Shown one piece after another: positions 32,911 through 41,672 of a stretch of DNA of 64,000 nt. The notes beneath the pieces were generated by a model. That model searched no databases. It was not told the DNA's origin and saw only the letters and a program-made list of their open reading frames with translations. Every line of letters begins with the position of its first letter. Positions within the stretch are counted from its first letter, which is position 1. Location of the stretch: NCBI RefSeq assembly GCF_030503735.1, contig NZ_CP073096.1, positions 1,922,001 to 1,986,000 of the forward strand. The letters run 5' to 3'. The position numbers and the translations under genes were made by a program. The stretch comes from Corynebacterium tuberculostearicum (GTDB taxonomy: Bacteria > Actinomycetota > Actinomycetes > Mycobacteriales > Mycobacteriaceae).

Positions 32911-33753
32911 GGTGCTGTTGCAAAGTTGGGCGGAGAGCCGTGACGACCCAGTTTCACATTTCCTGATGGCCGCTGCGTGCCGGCGTTCTCAGGCCGTCTC
33001 GAAGACCCGGTTGACGATCACCGCGTCCGGATTGGGGTGCCCATAAGCAAACATCGTGCCCTGACCTTTCCGCAATGAATGCATCGCTTCCATCCCTTTC
33101 AACGTCCGGTAGGCAGACGTCCGATTTTTGAACGCCCCCTTCGGTCCCAGGATTCGTTTCAACCGGCCATGATCTCCCTCGAGAACGTTGTTCAGGTATT
33201 TCACCTGACGGTGCTCCACCGTCTGAGGGCAGATTCCCTCCGCCTTCAGCTCGGAGATCGCCTTGGCCAGGGAGGGTGCCTTATCTGTATTAATTACCCG
33301 CGGGGACCCGGCTGTCGTATTCGATCGCAGCGCCTTGGCCAGGAAACGCTTGGCCGCCGCGACATTGCGCTTCGGAGAGAGATAAAAGTCCAGGGTCTGA
33401 CCACCGGCGGTGATCGCCCGGTAGAGATAGCACCACGTGCCGCCGACCCGAATATAGGTCTCATCCACCCGCCAGGACCGGGCCTGCCAGTCGGGTACCT
33501 GCCGGTACCACCGAGTGTGCTTATCCAACTCAGGGGCGTATTTCTGCACCCAGCGGTAGATCGTGGTGTGATCGACTGGCACACCCCGCTCGGTCATCAT
33601 CTCTTCGAGATCGCGGTAGCTCACGCCGTAGCGGCAGTACGACCGCACCGCCCACAGGATGATTTCACGGGGGAAATGCCGACCGGAGAAGATGCCCATG
33701 GCTGTGATTATTTCACGTCGCTCTTCCTACTGCCCCAACTTTGCAACAGCACC
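32911..33753 (-). mobile_element. Intact IS6-family element (IS1628-like)
   Basis: This 843-bp element is bounded by GGTGCTGTTGCAAAGTTGGG at 32911 and its inverse ending at 33753, and contains one complete transposase gene. No 8-base target duplication is present (TTTCTGCT left, GTAATCAT right), so the flanks were joined by IS-mediated deletion or recombination rather than simple insertion. Three relics of the family lie elsewhere in the island. Confidence 0.93.
32989..33699 (-). CDS. IS6-family transposase
   Basis: A 236-residue DDE transposase. The catalytic residues stand in WRVDETY, INTDKAP and NNVLEGDHGRLKR, with the usual N-terminal HTH (YRDLEEMMTERGVPVDHTTIYRWV). The length is normal for IS6/IS26 relatives, so the protein is probably active. 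It could still mobilise neighbouring modules through cointegrates. Confidence 0.96.
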   Translation of the reverse strand: MGIFSGRHFPREIILWAVRSYCRYGVSYRDLEEMMTERGVPVDHTTIYRWVQKYAPELDKHTRWYRQVPDWQARSWRVDETYIRVGGTWCYLYRAITAGGQTLDFYLSPKRNVAAAKRFLAKALRSNTTAGSPRVINTDKAPSLAKAISELKAEGICPQTVEHRQVKYLNNVLEGDHGRLKRILGPKGAFKNRTSAYRTLKGMEAMHSLRKGQGTMFAYGHPNPDAVIVNRVFETA

Positions 33754-34134
33754 GTAATCATTACCTACATATCCGTCTTCCTGTAGCACTCCTTCTGTCT
33801 CAGGTTGGGGGCGTACAACTCCATTAAACTTTTCGGGGATAAGGGCTCTACGACCTACTGGATCTGTCCACTGGAAATCGTGTTCCCATCCTTCGTTAAA
33901 AGAACACCCATCGAAATCAACTAATACCTCACTCGGCGAACTGAGAGAATGGGAAGCATTCTCTATCGGAATTTTCTCGTACCAAATGTCATGGTCTACT
34001 TTTTTGCCTTCTTCAATCCACTCGAGAATCTCTTGCTCATCAAAACTGGCACCTGCAAAAACCTGGATTGCTGTATCAGGCTTGTCTAGAAAGAAGCGTT
34101 TGACGTAGGCAAGATAAATATTAGATATATGCAT
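33754..34134 (-). pseudogene. 3'-truncated unknown gene at IS6 border
   Basis: A 127-codon 5' part starting MHISNIYLAYVKRFFLDKPD, acidic and soluble, cut at its 3' end by the IS6-family element; the last codons of the open frame are read from IS sequence. An immunity-like role is possible from character and place, but no family was recognised. The missing end and the remnant on the other side of the IS belong to different genes or to one gene with a deletion. Confidence 0.6.
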
Positions 34135-34195
34135 TGGCCATAGTCCTATTCTTTAACCTTTGCCAGGGATCTTGCGTTTTAGCGTGAGCTGGACC

Positions 34196-34459
34196 CTAAC
34201 ACCGCTCCTGACACTGTCCTCGATTCAGAAAGAACAGATACACCACTTCCATGGGCTTGACCGGATCCTCTTCGAAATCCAACAGTTGGCCTTCTTGGAT
34301 ATCCCCAGTCATTCCTGGTGCGATAGCTGCAAGAGCGGCGAGGATACTTTTTAACTCTACCTCTGAAATTGGTGCGTGGTAGCACGAGTTGTTTGAAACA
34401 ACTCGACAATAACTAATGCAATTTAGTCGAGTCTTTAAGACGATACCTGCAGGTAAACA
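34196..34459 (-). pseudogene. 3' remnant of an unknown gene
   Basis: The minus-strand frame is open between stops at 34460 and 34196 and looks coding in its second half (SEVELKSILAALAAIAPGMT, DPVKPMEVVYLFFLNRGQ), but it has no plausible start. It lies just upstream of the truncated gene at 34134 and just before the terminator of yceI, so the right border of the island is here. Confidence 0.4.
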
Positions 34460-34526
34460 CTATAAAACAAAGTTGTTTCAAGTTGTTTTGGAATTGACCA
34501 AGTGAATGGAGTGCTATACCGCATGA

Positions 34527-34560
34527 AGAAAAAGCCCACAGCCAAAGGTGGCTGCGGGCT
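34527..34560 (-). terminator. Terminator of yceI
   Basis: A 12-base stem with one mismatch (AGCCCACAGCCA/TGGCTGCGGGCT), loop AAGG, followed on the minus strand by TTTTTC. It lies 40 bases past the yceI stop. Confidence 0.8.
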
Positions 34561-34599
34561 AGGAGATGCTCAAGACCTTTAGTGTTTAAGGCTGTCGGC

Positions 34600-35133
34600 T
34601 TACTGCTTGATAGCAGAAACCTCGAGCTCAATCGTGATCTCCTCGGAGACCAGCACGCCGCCGGTCTTCAGCGGCGCGTTGAAGTCGATGCCGAAGTCCT
34701 TGCGGTTGATCTTGGTGGTTGCCTCGAAGCCCAGGCGGGTATTACCAAATGGGTCCTCAGCGGTAGCAACGTCTTCAACGTCGAGGTCGACGGACTTGGT
34801 GGTGTCCTTAATGGTGAGGTCGCCGGTGACGGTGCCGTTGCCATTCTCGTCAACGTTGAGGTTGGTGGCCTTAAAGGTGATCTCCGGGTACTGCTCTACT
34901 GCGAAGAAGTCCTCGTTCTTCACGTGTGCATCGCGGTCACCGTTGCCAGTGGAGATGGATGCGGTACGGATGGTGGCCTGAGCGTTGGACTCAGCGATGT
35001 TCTCGGCCACCGTGATGGTGCCTTCAAAATCTGCGAAGTTGCCACGGACTTTGGTGACCATTGCGTGCTTGGCGACGAATCCGATAACGGTGTGGGCTGG
35101 GTCGAGTGCGTAGGTACCTGCTGCGAGGGACAT
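34600..35133 (-). CDS. YceI-family lipocalin-like protein
   Basis: A 177-residue YceI domain protein (AGTYALDPAHTVIGFVAKHAM at the start, VTGDLTIKDTTKSVDLDVE later). The fold is a beta-barrel binding isoprenoid-like lipids. No signal peptide is visible, unlike Gram-negative YceI. The ATG at 35133 has an AGGAG site; the longer frame from 35253 is rejected. It is the first core gene right of the island. Confidence 0.93.
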   Translation of the reverse strand: MSLAAGTYALDPAHTVIGFVAKHAMVTKVRGNFADFEGTITVAENIAESNAQATIRTASISTGNGDRDAHVKNEDFFAVEQYPEITFKATNLNVDENGNGTVTGDLTIKDTTKSVDLDVEDVATAEDPFGNTRLGFEATTKINRKDFGIDFNAPLKTGGVLVSEEITIELEVSAIKQ

Positions 35134-35173
35134 AGTGAATACTCCTAAGGCTGTTGTTTGCGTTACACCCCAC

Positions 35174-35213
35174 AGTGTACGCATTACTTCTAAATAGTCA
35201 ACACTTGAAGTAA
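35174..35213 (-). promoter_or_regulatory. yceI promoter with inverted repeat
   Basis: On the minus strand TTGACT (complement of 35196-35201) and TACACT (35174-35179) are separated by 16 bases. TTACTTC (35184-35190) and GAAGTAA (35207-35213) form a perfect inverted repeat bracketing the -35 element, a likely operator. The regulator is unknown. Confidence 0.6.
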
Positions 35214-35260
35214 AGAATTTTAGAACATGCAGGGCATGGACTTTTAAATTCAATGAAAAT

Positions 35261-35303
35261 AAAAAATGAGGCCGAACTGAAGGCGATTTTCCTCAGTTCG
35301 GCC
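35261..35303 (-). terminator. Terminator of the murJ operon
   Basis: GGCCGAACTGA (35270-35280) pairs perfectly with TCAGTTCGGCC (35293-35303), and on the minus strand a TTTTTT run follows. It lies 46 bases past the murJ stop. Confidence 0.9.
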
Positions 35304-35348
35304 GTCAATCTATGGACCATGAATTAAGCCCCGACTGCCGGAGCCTTC

Positions 35349-38300
35349 CTAGGGCTGTCCGACGAGCTCAATATCTGCGATGGTTGCCTTATCGGACTTG
35401 GGCAGTTCGGTAATCATCAGGAGAAGGGCATCGAATTGCTCGTTGGTTTCCTCCAACTCGATATCTTCCTTGCCGCTTTTGAACTTACCGCGGGCTAATT
35501 GATGCAGGGAACCAGCCTGTGGATTCTCGGGATTGAAGGTTTCCTGGTTGACGCCGTAGACCGCGTATTTTGCCCCAGTGGAATTGGACTGGACTACTGG
35601 CATTACTGCGAGGTGGGTCGGGTTATCCAAGGTGACGAGGACTCCGGTGTCTTCCTCGGTGGTAGACCAAGTGGTGGCCGTTTTTCCGTCGATAAGCGCG
35701 GCGTTGTCTTTGTCATCGGGGACGGTGACCGCGGAGGAGGGCTGGAGGCGCACCGGTGGGGTATCCGGGATATCCGTGGTGCCATTGATGGTTTCGCTGA
35801 CTGGGTTGGAAGCCTCTACATCGCTGAGCAAAGACATGATCCAGGTGGTCAATGCGGCCATCGCTACGACGAAGATAGTGGCGAAGATACCGATGACGAT
35901 GACCCCGGAACCGGAATAACCGCGGCCGCCAAAGCCAGGCTCTTGTGCTGGATCATCCTCTTGGGCTGGTTCTTGCTCTGCCTTTACCGGTAGGGCTTCG
36001 GGTGCGTCCTCAGGTTCCTCCGGTGCAAAGTCGTGCAGGCGCTGGGCGATGCCGGCCAAGGTTAGCGCCTGTGCCTCTTGCAGCTCCTCCATCTTTTCCT
36101 CGCGGCTGTCTTCGTCGGCACTATCGAGCGCGTAGTGCGCATCTTCAACGCGCTGAGCGGCCTCGTCCGCGGGAAGGTTGGCATCTTCAGAAATATCGCG
36201 CAGCTTCTTTGGCGAAGGTTCCGTGGACTCCACCAGCAGCTCGAGGGCGGAGCTCAAAGCCTCGCGGTCGGTGGCCGCGGAGGTACCATCCAGTACCGCT
36301 GGGAAGGCAACCTTGACTACCCCATCGGTAGAGACGCGGAAGCGGTCGCGGTGTTCTACGCCGAGGGTGAGGCCGGCATCGTGGGCAGCGGCGGCGTCGG
36401 CAAATAGCGGCGCTGTCGCACGCGCCACGGAATGGGGATCGAGGTTATCGGCCTCCGCTACCTGTTTGAGGGAGGTGCCCTCAAACCAATCCGCCACCAC
36501 TAGGCAGCCGGTGCGGTAGGACAAGATTTGGATATTATCTGCCACGGTATCGAGCTCCAGCTCGGCAAGGCGGCGGGTATTGCGGGAAATTTCTGCGGAA
36601 CGACGCGCCGCGATTCCTGGTGTCGAGGGGGCGATAGGCGCCAGGCTATTGGTATCGACGAAGGTCAACGCAACCAGGCGGCCGGTGGATTGTTCGCGGG
36701 CTTGCCAGAACTGCGCGCCGGTGACTGCACCGTGGTCCTGCAGCAGGCGGAAGCGACCATCCGATACCGGGGCGCCCGGCACCAACCGCGGGCCACGGAC
36801 GATGCCGGCGGACATCGGCGGCGGTACCAAGGTGGCATTGAAGGAGTCCTGGGTAAATACCGGGCGGATCTCCGGTACATCCGGCTCCTCCAATTCGATG
36901 GCCTTGGAGGAATCGACGGTGATGAAGCGAGACATGCCTGGGACGCGCTGGAGTGCGCGGGCAAGGTTTTGTACCTCCGGCAAGGAGGACTTGGACAGTA
37001 CTAGGCCGGTAGCGATGAGGAAGACGACGCCAAGTACAACGACCTTGAGCAGCGAGACGATGGAGGGAAGATTCTCCGGGAGGAGGAAATTCACGCCCCA
37101 GTACAGTACCCACGAAACGATAAGGCCCACTAGCCCGGCACCAGAAGCCCACAAGACCGTCTGCGTGACGGCCTTGCCGCCCAGGCTGCCGAGCTTTCGC
37201 TTGAGCAGGAAGCCGCCGATGACCGCACCGGAGACGAAGCCAAAGCCATTGGCCGTACCGAGCAGAATGACCACTCGGTCCGGGTTGGTGGTCATCAGCG
37301 GAGCCAAAAGCGTGAGGACGATCTTGGTCAACGTGATGCCGGCGATGATGAAGGTAGGCGTCCATGCTTCCTCACGGGCGTAGAACACGCGAAGGTGCAG
37401 TAGCACCAGGGCGTACGGAATGAGCGTGAAGGCGGAGAAGCTGATGGTCAGGCCGAGCTGCTCGGCGCTCTCGGCGCCGTAAGCGCCGTATTGGAAAAGC
37501 GCGCGGGCGATGGGAACGCCAAAGCCGGACATGAAGATGACGATGGGGATAAGTGCGATGAAGGTTAGTTTGGAACCCAAGGTGAGATCGTGGACCACGG
37601 CATCAACATCGCCGTCGGCGGCGTTGCGGGACAGGCGCGGCATGATGGCCGTTAGCAGCGTCACGCCAATAACGCCATAGGGCACCTGCAGCATGAGCCA
37701 GGCATTCTGATAGACCAGCGGAGCGCCCGCATCCGCGTATGCGGCCACACGAGAGGTGATTACGTAGCCCAACTGGGAGATGGCTACGTAGGTAATAATG
37801 GCCAGTGCCATGCCGCCGAATTGCTTGATGCGGGCATCAAGGCCCCACTTGGGGCGCAGGTTAATGCCGGCCTTCTTTAGGTACGGTAATAGGATGAGAC
37901 ACTGCACCATTACGGCGGTGGTGGTGCCCAAGCCCAGCAACATGACGTGCGGATCGGCCACTGGAGTGGGTTCGTGGGGATCTAGCTGGCCGGGCAGGAA
38001 ACGATAAGCCAGCAGCACGCTAATGGAGATAATATTATTGACCACTGGGGCCCAGGCGCCGGGGCCAAAAATATTCTTCGTATTTAACACTGCCTGGAAA
38101 AGGGCGAAGAGGCCGTAGAAAAGGATCTGCGGCAGCAGTAAAAAGGCCAAGGAGGTTGCCTGCACGGCATTGGCCTTGGAATCCTCCGGCAGCATCATCC
38201 TGGTTAAGAAGGGAGCGAGTACTACGGAGGCAATGGTGACTATGCCCAGGATCGAAAATGCCAGGGTAAATAGCCGTCGGACAAAGGTCTCGCCACGATC

Positions 38301-38777
38301 CGTATCTTCCTTTTCCGCGCGTACAAGGACCGGCACGACTAAGGAGGTCAGCACGGCACCCAGAACGATCTCGGTGACGAGGTTGGGGATCTGGTTGGCG
38401 CTACTAAATGCGGTGCCCACCGTGGCACCAAGGGTGGCGCCGATGAGCATCTGGCGCAAGAAGCCGGTGATGCGGGATAGCAGCGTCGCGATGGCCATCG
38501 TGCCCGTTGCGCGGATGACATCCTGATTCGAGGATTCGGTCTCCGCGTTGCGGCCGGTGAGCGCGGACTTGTCCTCCTCGGGCGGAACGGTGGTGTCCTT
38601 CTCCGCCGGAGTGGGGCGCTTTTCCGGTACCGGAGCCGGAGGAGAGGCCTTAACGATGCGCCCGCGGGCACCCGCCGGGGCACGGTTTTCTGCCGGCGCG
38701 GCGGCATCCGTCGGGTCAACTACACCTGCAGGTGACTTCTCCACGTGTTCGGCCTCGCGGCCAGTCTTATCAGTCAT
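35349..38777 (-). CDS. murJ: MurJ lipid II flippase with pseudokinase domain
   Basis: An 1142-residue membrane protein. A disordered Pro/Glu-rich N-terminus (1-85) precedes 14 MurJ/MviN helices (about 90-610; SANQIPNLVTEIVLGAVLTSLVVP is typical). Then come a cytosolic kinase-like domain (about 680-830) without a catalytic HRD/DFG pair, an acidic linker, one more helix near 935-960 and an extracytoplasmic domain of ~180 residues. This is the architecture of mycobacterial MviN (Rv3910), where the pseudokinase, phosphorylated by PknB, recruits FhaA to control peptidoglycan synthesis. It flips lipid II across the membrane. It is cotranscribed with the genes upstream. Confidence 0.95.
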   Translation of the reverse strand: MTDKTGREAEHVEKSPAGVVDPTDAAAPAENRAPAGARGRIVKASPPAPVPEKRPTPAEKDTTVPPEEDKSALTGRNAETESSNQDVIRATGTMAIATLLSRITGFLRQMLIGATLGATVGTAFSSANQIPNLVTEIVLGAVLTSLVVPVLVRAEKEDTDRGETFVRRLFTLAFSILGIVTIASVVLAPFLTRMMLPEDSKANAVQATSLAFLLLPQILFYGLFALFQAVLNTKNIFGPGAWAPVVNNIISISVLLAYRFLPGQLDPHEPTPVADPHVMLLGLGTTTAVMVQCLILLPYLKKAGINLRPKWGLDARIKQFGGMALAIITYVAISQLGYVITSRVAAYADAGAPLVYQNAWLMLQVPYGVIGVTLLTAIMPRLSRNAADGDVDAVVHDLTLGSKLTFIALIPIVIFMSGFGVPIARALFQYGAYGAESAEQLGLTISFSAFTLIPYALVLLHLRVFYAREEAWTPTFIIAGITLTKIVLTLLAPLMTTNPDRVVILLGTANGFGFVSGAVIGGFLLKRKLGSLGGKAVTQTVLWASGAGLVGLIVSWVLYWGVNFLLPENLPSIVSLLKVVVLGVVFLIATGLVLSKSSLPEVQNLARALQRVPGMSRFITVDSSKAIELEEPDVPEIRPVFTQDSFNATLVPPPMSAGIVRGPRLVPGAPVSDGRFRLLQDHGAVTGAQFWQAREQSTGRLVALTFVDTNSLAPIAPSTPGIAARRSAEISRNTRRLAELELDTVADNIQILSYRTGCLVVADWFEGTSLKQVAEADNLDPHSVARATAPLFADAAAAHDAGLTLGVEHRDRFRVSTDGVVKVAFPAVLDGTSAATDREALSSALELLVESTEPSPKKLRDISEDANLPADEAAQRVEDAHYALDSADEDSREEKMEELQEAQALTLAGIAQRLHDFAPEEPEDAPEALPVKAEQEPAQEDDPAQEPGFGGRGYSGSGVIVIGIFATIFVVAMAALTTWIMSLLSDVEASNPVSETINGTTDIPDTPPVRLQPSSAVTVPDDKDNAALIDGKTATTWSTTEEDTGVLVTLDNPTHLAVMPVVQSNSTGAKYAVYGVNQETFNPENPQAGSLHQLARGKFKSGKEDIELEETNEQFDALLLMITELPKSDKATIADIELVGQP

Positions 38778-38795
38778 AGAGGATACAACTTCAAC

Positions 38796-40991
38796 TTACT
38801 TATTAAGCCTTTGTGATTTTTTGCGCCGATGGCGGCCTAGCCGGAAGAGCGTGGCTAAGACCAGCGCAAGAGCGCCGGCTATGCCGACGCCATACACGCT
38901 TACGATACCGGCACGCGTTTGAACGGCGATACTGATTGGCTCCGAGATGGTTTGCTTTTCTGGGGTGGCAAGCCACAAGCCAATATCCCTGCGGTCGACG
39001 TCTTTAGGCATATCGGCTGTCATGGATACAGTAATAGAGCCCTTGGCCGGAATACGGACGCTCTTGGGCGTGTTGAGGCGCGCGCCATCGGGGGCATCGT
39101 ATTGCAGCTTGGCCTCCACCGGTAGCGGAAGACCGTTTTCGGCCACGATGAGCAGCGGCGATGACTCGGAAACGCGGGTATACACATTGCCCGGTGGGAT
39201 AAGCGCCACAGAAGAGCGCAGGTCCCGCAGCGTATCCGAATGCACATCCATGGTGTGTGTAAATGTGCGCCGCGCTTCTGTATGACTGCCCAGGCTATCG
39301 CGGTTGGTCAGCGAGAGCGCGGTCAGCAGATCCCGGCGCAAAGGCAAGACAAATTCATAGCGTGTGAGCGTGATATCTGGGTCATCGACCATGATATTCA
39401 TCAGCTCATCGGTATAGCGGGCTTGCTGCTCCGCGCGGACGATATCGGATTCGGCGAAGGCAGCGGGATCACTAAAGGGGCTGCCGGGAATCGAACCGGG
39501 CTCCGCGGTCTCCAGCTTGCGGCTGGCAAGGCTGCGCGGATGGGAAGCCCCAGAATCGATAAGCGTTTGGGCAGAGTCGAGCGCATACTCGGCGGCGCTG
39601 GGGTCCAAGTAATTGGGCAAACGTGCCACGGTGTCATCGCTAGCGGCCAAGCTTAATGCTGCGCCGCCGGTGATAGCGCGGGAAAGATCGGAATCGAGCG
39701 CGTAGTCATAGCGTAGCTCTGGGTTGGAATATCCCACCGTCTGTGGCTTAGATCCGGTCTGGGCGAGCAGGGCCCCCAAGGAGGCGTCGAAAGTAACGGC
39801 ACGGCCGGGCCAAGAGGTGTTATCTGCTACTAATGCGGGCACAGGGAGTTGCTGATCTATGTAGCCTGAGCCTACCGCGAGCAGCGAGGTGGCCGGCTTT
39901 GTCCCTAAAACTCGCTCGATGGTGTGATCACCGCGCTGTAGTCCCTCATAAGTAAGAAAGGGGTTATTTGCCTTGGTCACAGCTGAAGCATTGGCGTTAG
40001 CCCAGGGCATGGACATAAAGCAATCTAGCTCCCGCAAGCGATTGAGCCAGCGGGTGGCACTCTCTTTGCCAGTGCCGGGTTCGAGGTGCACATCGTCATT
40101 ATTGGTGAACCAGGAATCGCGCAGGCGCTTTGGCCGCTCAGCTTGGGAGGGGCGGGCGGAGCCCACCTTATAGCCCTCCGCCATGCGGCTGACCGTGTCT
40201 AAGAGGGCAGGATCGATGGCTACGCAGGCCGCCCCGCGCAGATCGTGATCGGCATAAGTGCTGACTAAGCGGTCGAGGCGGCCGCCCTCCGCCAATTCGG
40301 TGGCTAGTTCATCGGAGGAGAGGATAAGGTCTTCTCCCCCAGTGCCACCAGGTACCGAGTCGATATCGGCGCTGATGGGATAAACCACGCTGAGATCGTG
40401 GGGTTTGGGGTCCGAGGGGGCATCGCCAAGCGCCGGTTTCTTCCCTTTTACCTGGCCTACCAGGCGCTCTTCTGCAAAGCTGACTGCTTCACCGCCGACG
40501 GTGCCGGTGAGGGTAAAAAGCAGTGGATAGGCTCCGGGCCCCTCAATCGCCAAGGTCTGCTCGCCGTGCAAGGAGGTGGGAACCTGGAAGTTAACCTCGC
40601 GGGATTCGCCCGGCTGCAAAGGCGCGGTGGTGGTGCTGGGGCCGTAATATGGAAACTCGCCGGTGGCCAGCTGCGTGCGGGCCTGCGCGGTATCCTCAAC
40701 AGCATCGCCGCGGCGGCTGGTGAGCTGGAGATCCTCCATGGCCTCATCGGTGGGATTGTGCACCCGAAAGGTAAGTTTCAAATCTTGGTCCACGGCGAAG
40801 GGCTCGGCCGCAATAAGATCGAGGTTGGCCCGCTCCGGACCGCGCGCGCCCAACCACGTCTGGATATCCTGCGTTTTTTCCGCGGCAGAATCCATTTGCG
40901 CCGCTGCATTCGGCAGCGGTAGGCACAAGCCCCACCCCGCTACCGCCACGCAGCCGCCCACGGCTGCCCAAGACTTCAGGCGTTGGCGCAT
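38796..40991 (-). CDS. Conserved envelope membrane protein (Rv3909-type)
   Basis: A 731-residue protein with a signal peptide (GWGLCLPLPNAAAQ), a large extracytoplasmic part and one C-terminal helix (VSVYGVGIAGALALVLATLF) ending in basic residues. It corresponds to the conserved gene between the NUDIX hydrolase and murJ in mycobacteria and corynebacteria (DUF6049 as I recall). Its role is unknown but its location implies cell-wall assembly. The start overlaps the NUDIX stop codon (TAATG). Confidence 0.8.
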   Translation of the reverse strand: MRQRLKSWAAVGGCVAVAGWGLCLPLPNAAAQMDSAAEKTQDIQTWLGARGPERANLDLIAAEPFAVDQDLKLTFRVHNPTDEAMEDLQLTSRRGDAVEDTAQARTQLATGEFPYYGPSTTTAPLQPGESREVNFQVPTSLHGEQTLAIEGPGAYPLLFTLTGTVGGEAVSFAEERLVGQVKGKKPALGDAPSDPKPHDLSVVYPISADIDSVPGGTGGEDLILSSDELATELAEGGRLDRLVSTYADHDLRGAACVAIDPALLDTVSRMAEGYKVGSARPSQAERPKRLRDSWFTNNDDVHLEPGTGKESATRWLNRLRELDCFMSMPWANANASAVTKANNPFLTYEGLQRGDHTIERVLGTKPATSLLAVGSGYIDQQLPVPALVADNTSWPGRAVTFDASLGALLAQTGSKPQTVGYSNPELRYDYALDSDLSRAITGGAALSLAASDDTVARLPNYLDPSAAEYALDSAQTLIDSGASHPRSLASRKLETAEPGSIPGSPFSDPAAFAESDIVRAEQQARYTDELMNIMVDDPDITLTRYEFVLPLRRDLLTALSLTNRDSLGSHTEARRTFTHTMDVHSDTLRDLRSSVALIPPGNVYTRVSESSPLLIVAENGLPLPVEAKLQYDAPDGARLNTPKSVRIPAKGSITVSMTADMPKDVDRRDIGLWLATPEKQTISEPISIAVQTRAGIVSVYGVGIAGALALVLATLFRLGRHRRKKSQRLNK

Positions 40992-41644
40992 TACCGTGGG
41001 GTCACTTTCCCCGCGGCGGCTTCCTTTCGTGCGAGATCGGGAAGGAGATCGTGCGCGATGCGCGCCAGCTTGCGCTCATCGGCGTAGGCCAAATGCTCGA
41101 TGAGCTCGGAAACTGGGATCCACGAGACTTCGGTGACCTCCGGATCCTCATCGTTCATAATGCCGTCCACAAAACGCAACAGGTGGTGGTGCACGGTTTT
41201 ATGGATACGCACCCCATCGGAGACGAACCAATAATCAATCACGCCGAGGTCTGCAAACACCTCGCCAAAAATGCCTGTTTCTTCCCATACCTCGCGCTCG
41301 GCGGTGACTTCCTTGGCCTCGCCATTTTCTACGTGGCCTTTAGGCATGGACCATAGCAGGCGCCCGCGGCGGTCAAGGCGGCCGATGAGCGCCACATAGA
41401 GCCGGGAAAGATCCACCTGGCCATTGGCATCAACGCACTCTGCCAAACCCGAAACAACCAGTCCGCCCGCGGAGGTTTCATCGCGCGTTTCCATGGCCGT
41501 GGATTGGCCATTACCACCGCGGTAGGGCTTGCGCTGCTGATTAGTGCGACGCGCGCGATTATCCGGCCGGCGGCGCCGCCTGCGCCGAGACCGGTTGCGG
41601 TTGCGGCCGTCTCCTTTGGAGTGGCCTTGTTCTTGGTTAGTCAT
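40991..41644 (-). CDS. NUDIX hydrolase (MutT4-type)
   Basis: A 217-residue protein. A basic Arg-rich N-terminus ([13 protein letters not shown]) precedes the NUDIX domain, with the box [23 protein letters not shown] around residues 100-122. Such enzymes cleave nucleoside diphosphates linked to another moiety; the mycobacterial neighbour Rv3908 is called MutT4. I choose the ATG at 41644 over a TTG at 41653. It is the first gene of the operon towards murJ and divergent from pcnA. Confidence 0.9.
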   Translation of the reverse strand: MTNQEQGHSKGDGRNRNRSRRRRRRRPDNRARRTNQQRKPYRGGNGQSTAMETRDETSAGGLVVSGLAECVDANGQVDLSRLYVALIGRLDRRGRLLWSMPKGHVENGEAKEVTAEREVWEETGIFGEVFADLGVIDYWFVSDGVRIHKTVHHHLLRFVDGIMNDEDPEVTEVSWIPVSELIEHLAYADERKLARIAHDLLPDLARKEAAAGKVTPR

Positions 41645-41659
41645 CCCTGCCAATCGTAG

Positions 41660-41672
41660 TAGACTCTCACCC
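41660..41672 (+). promoter_or_regulatory. Leaderless promoter of pcnA
   Basis: TAGACT (41660-41665) stands 7 bases ahead of the GTG at 41673, which predicts transcription starting at the start codon. The divergent NUDIX gene has its own TACGAT about 8 bases before its ATG, so both transcripts seem leaderless and share this short gap. Confidence 0.6.

Noticed and set aside
32911..33753. Simple IS insertion into one gene
   Set aside because: The flanking 8-mers differ (TTTCTGCT and GTAATCAT) and the two flanking gene fragments do not join into one evident protein.
33079..33786. 235-codon plus-strand ORF
   Set aside because: It is the antisense shadow of the IS6-family transposase gene.
34413..34631. 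72-codon minus-strand ORF next to yceI
   Set aside because: It reads through the yceI terminator hairpin and the yceI 3' end; no ribosome site.
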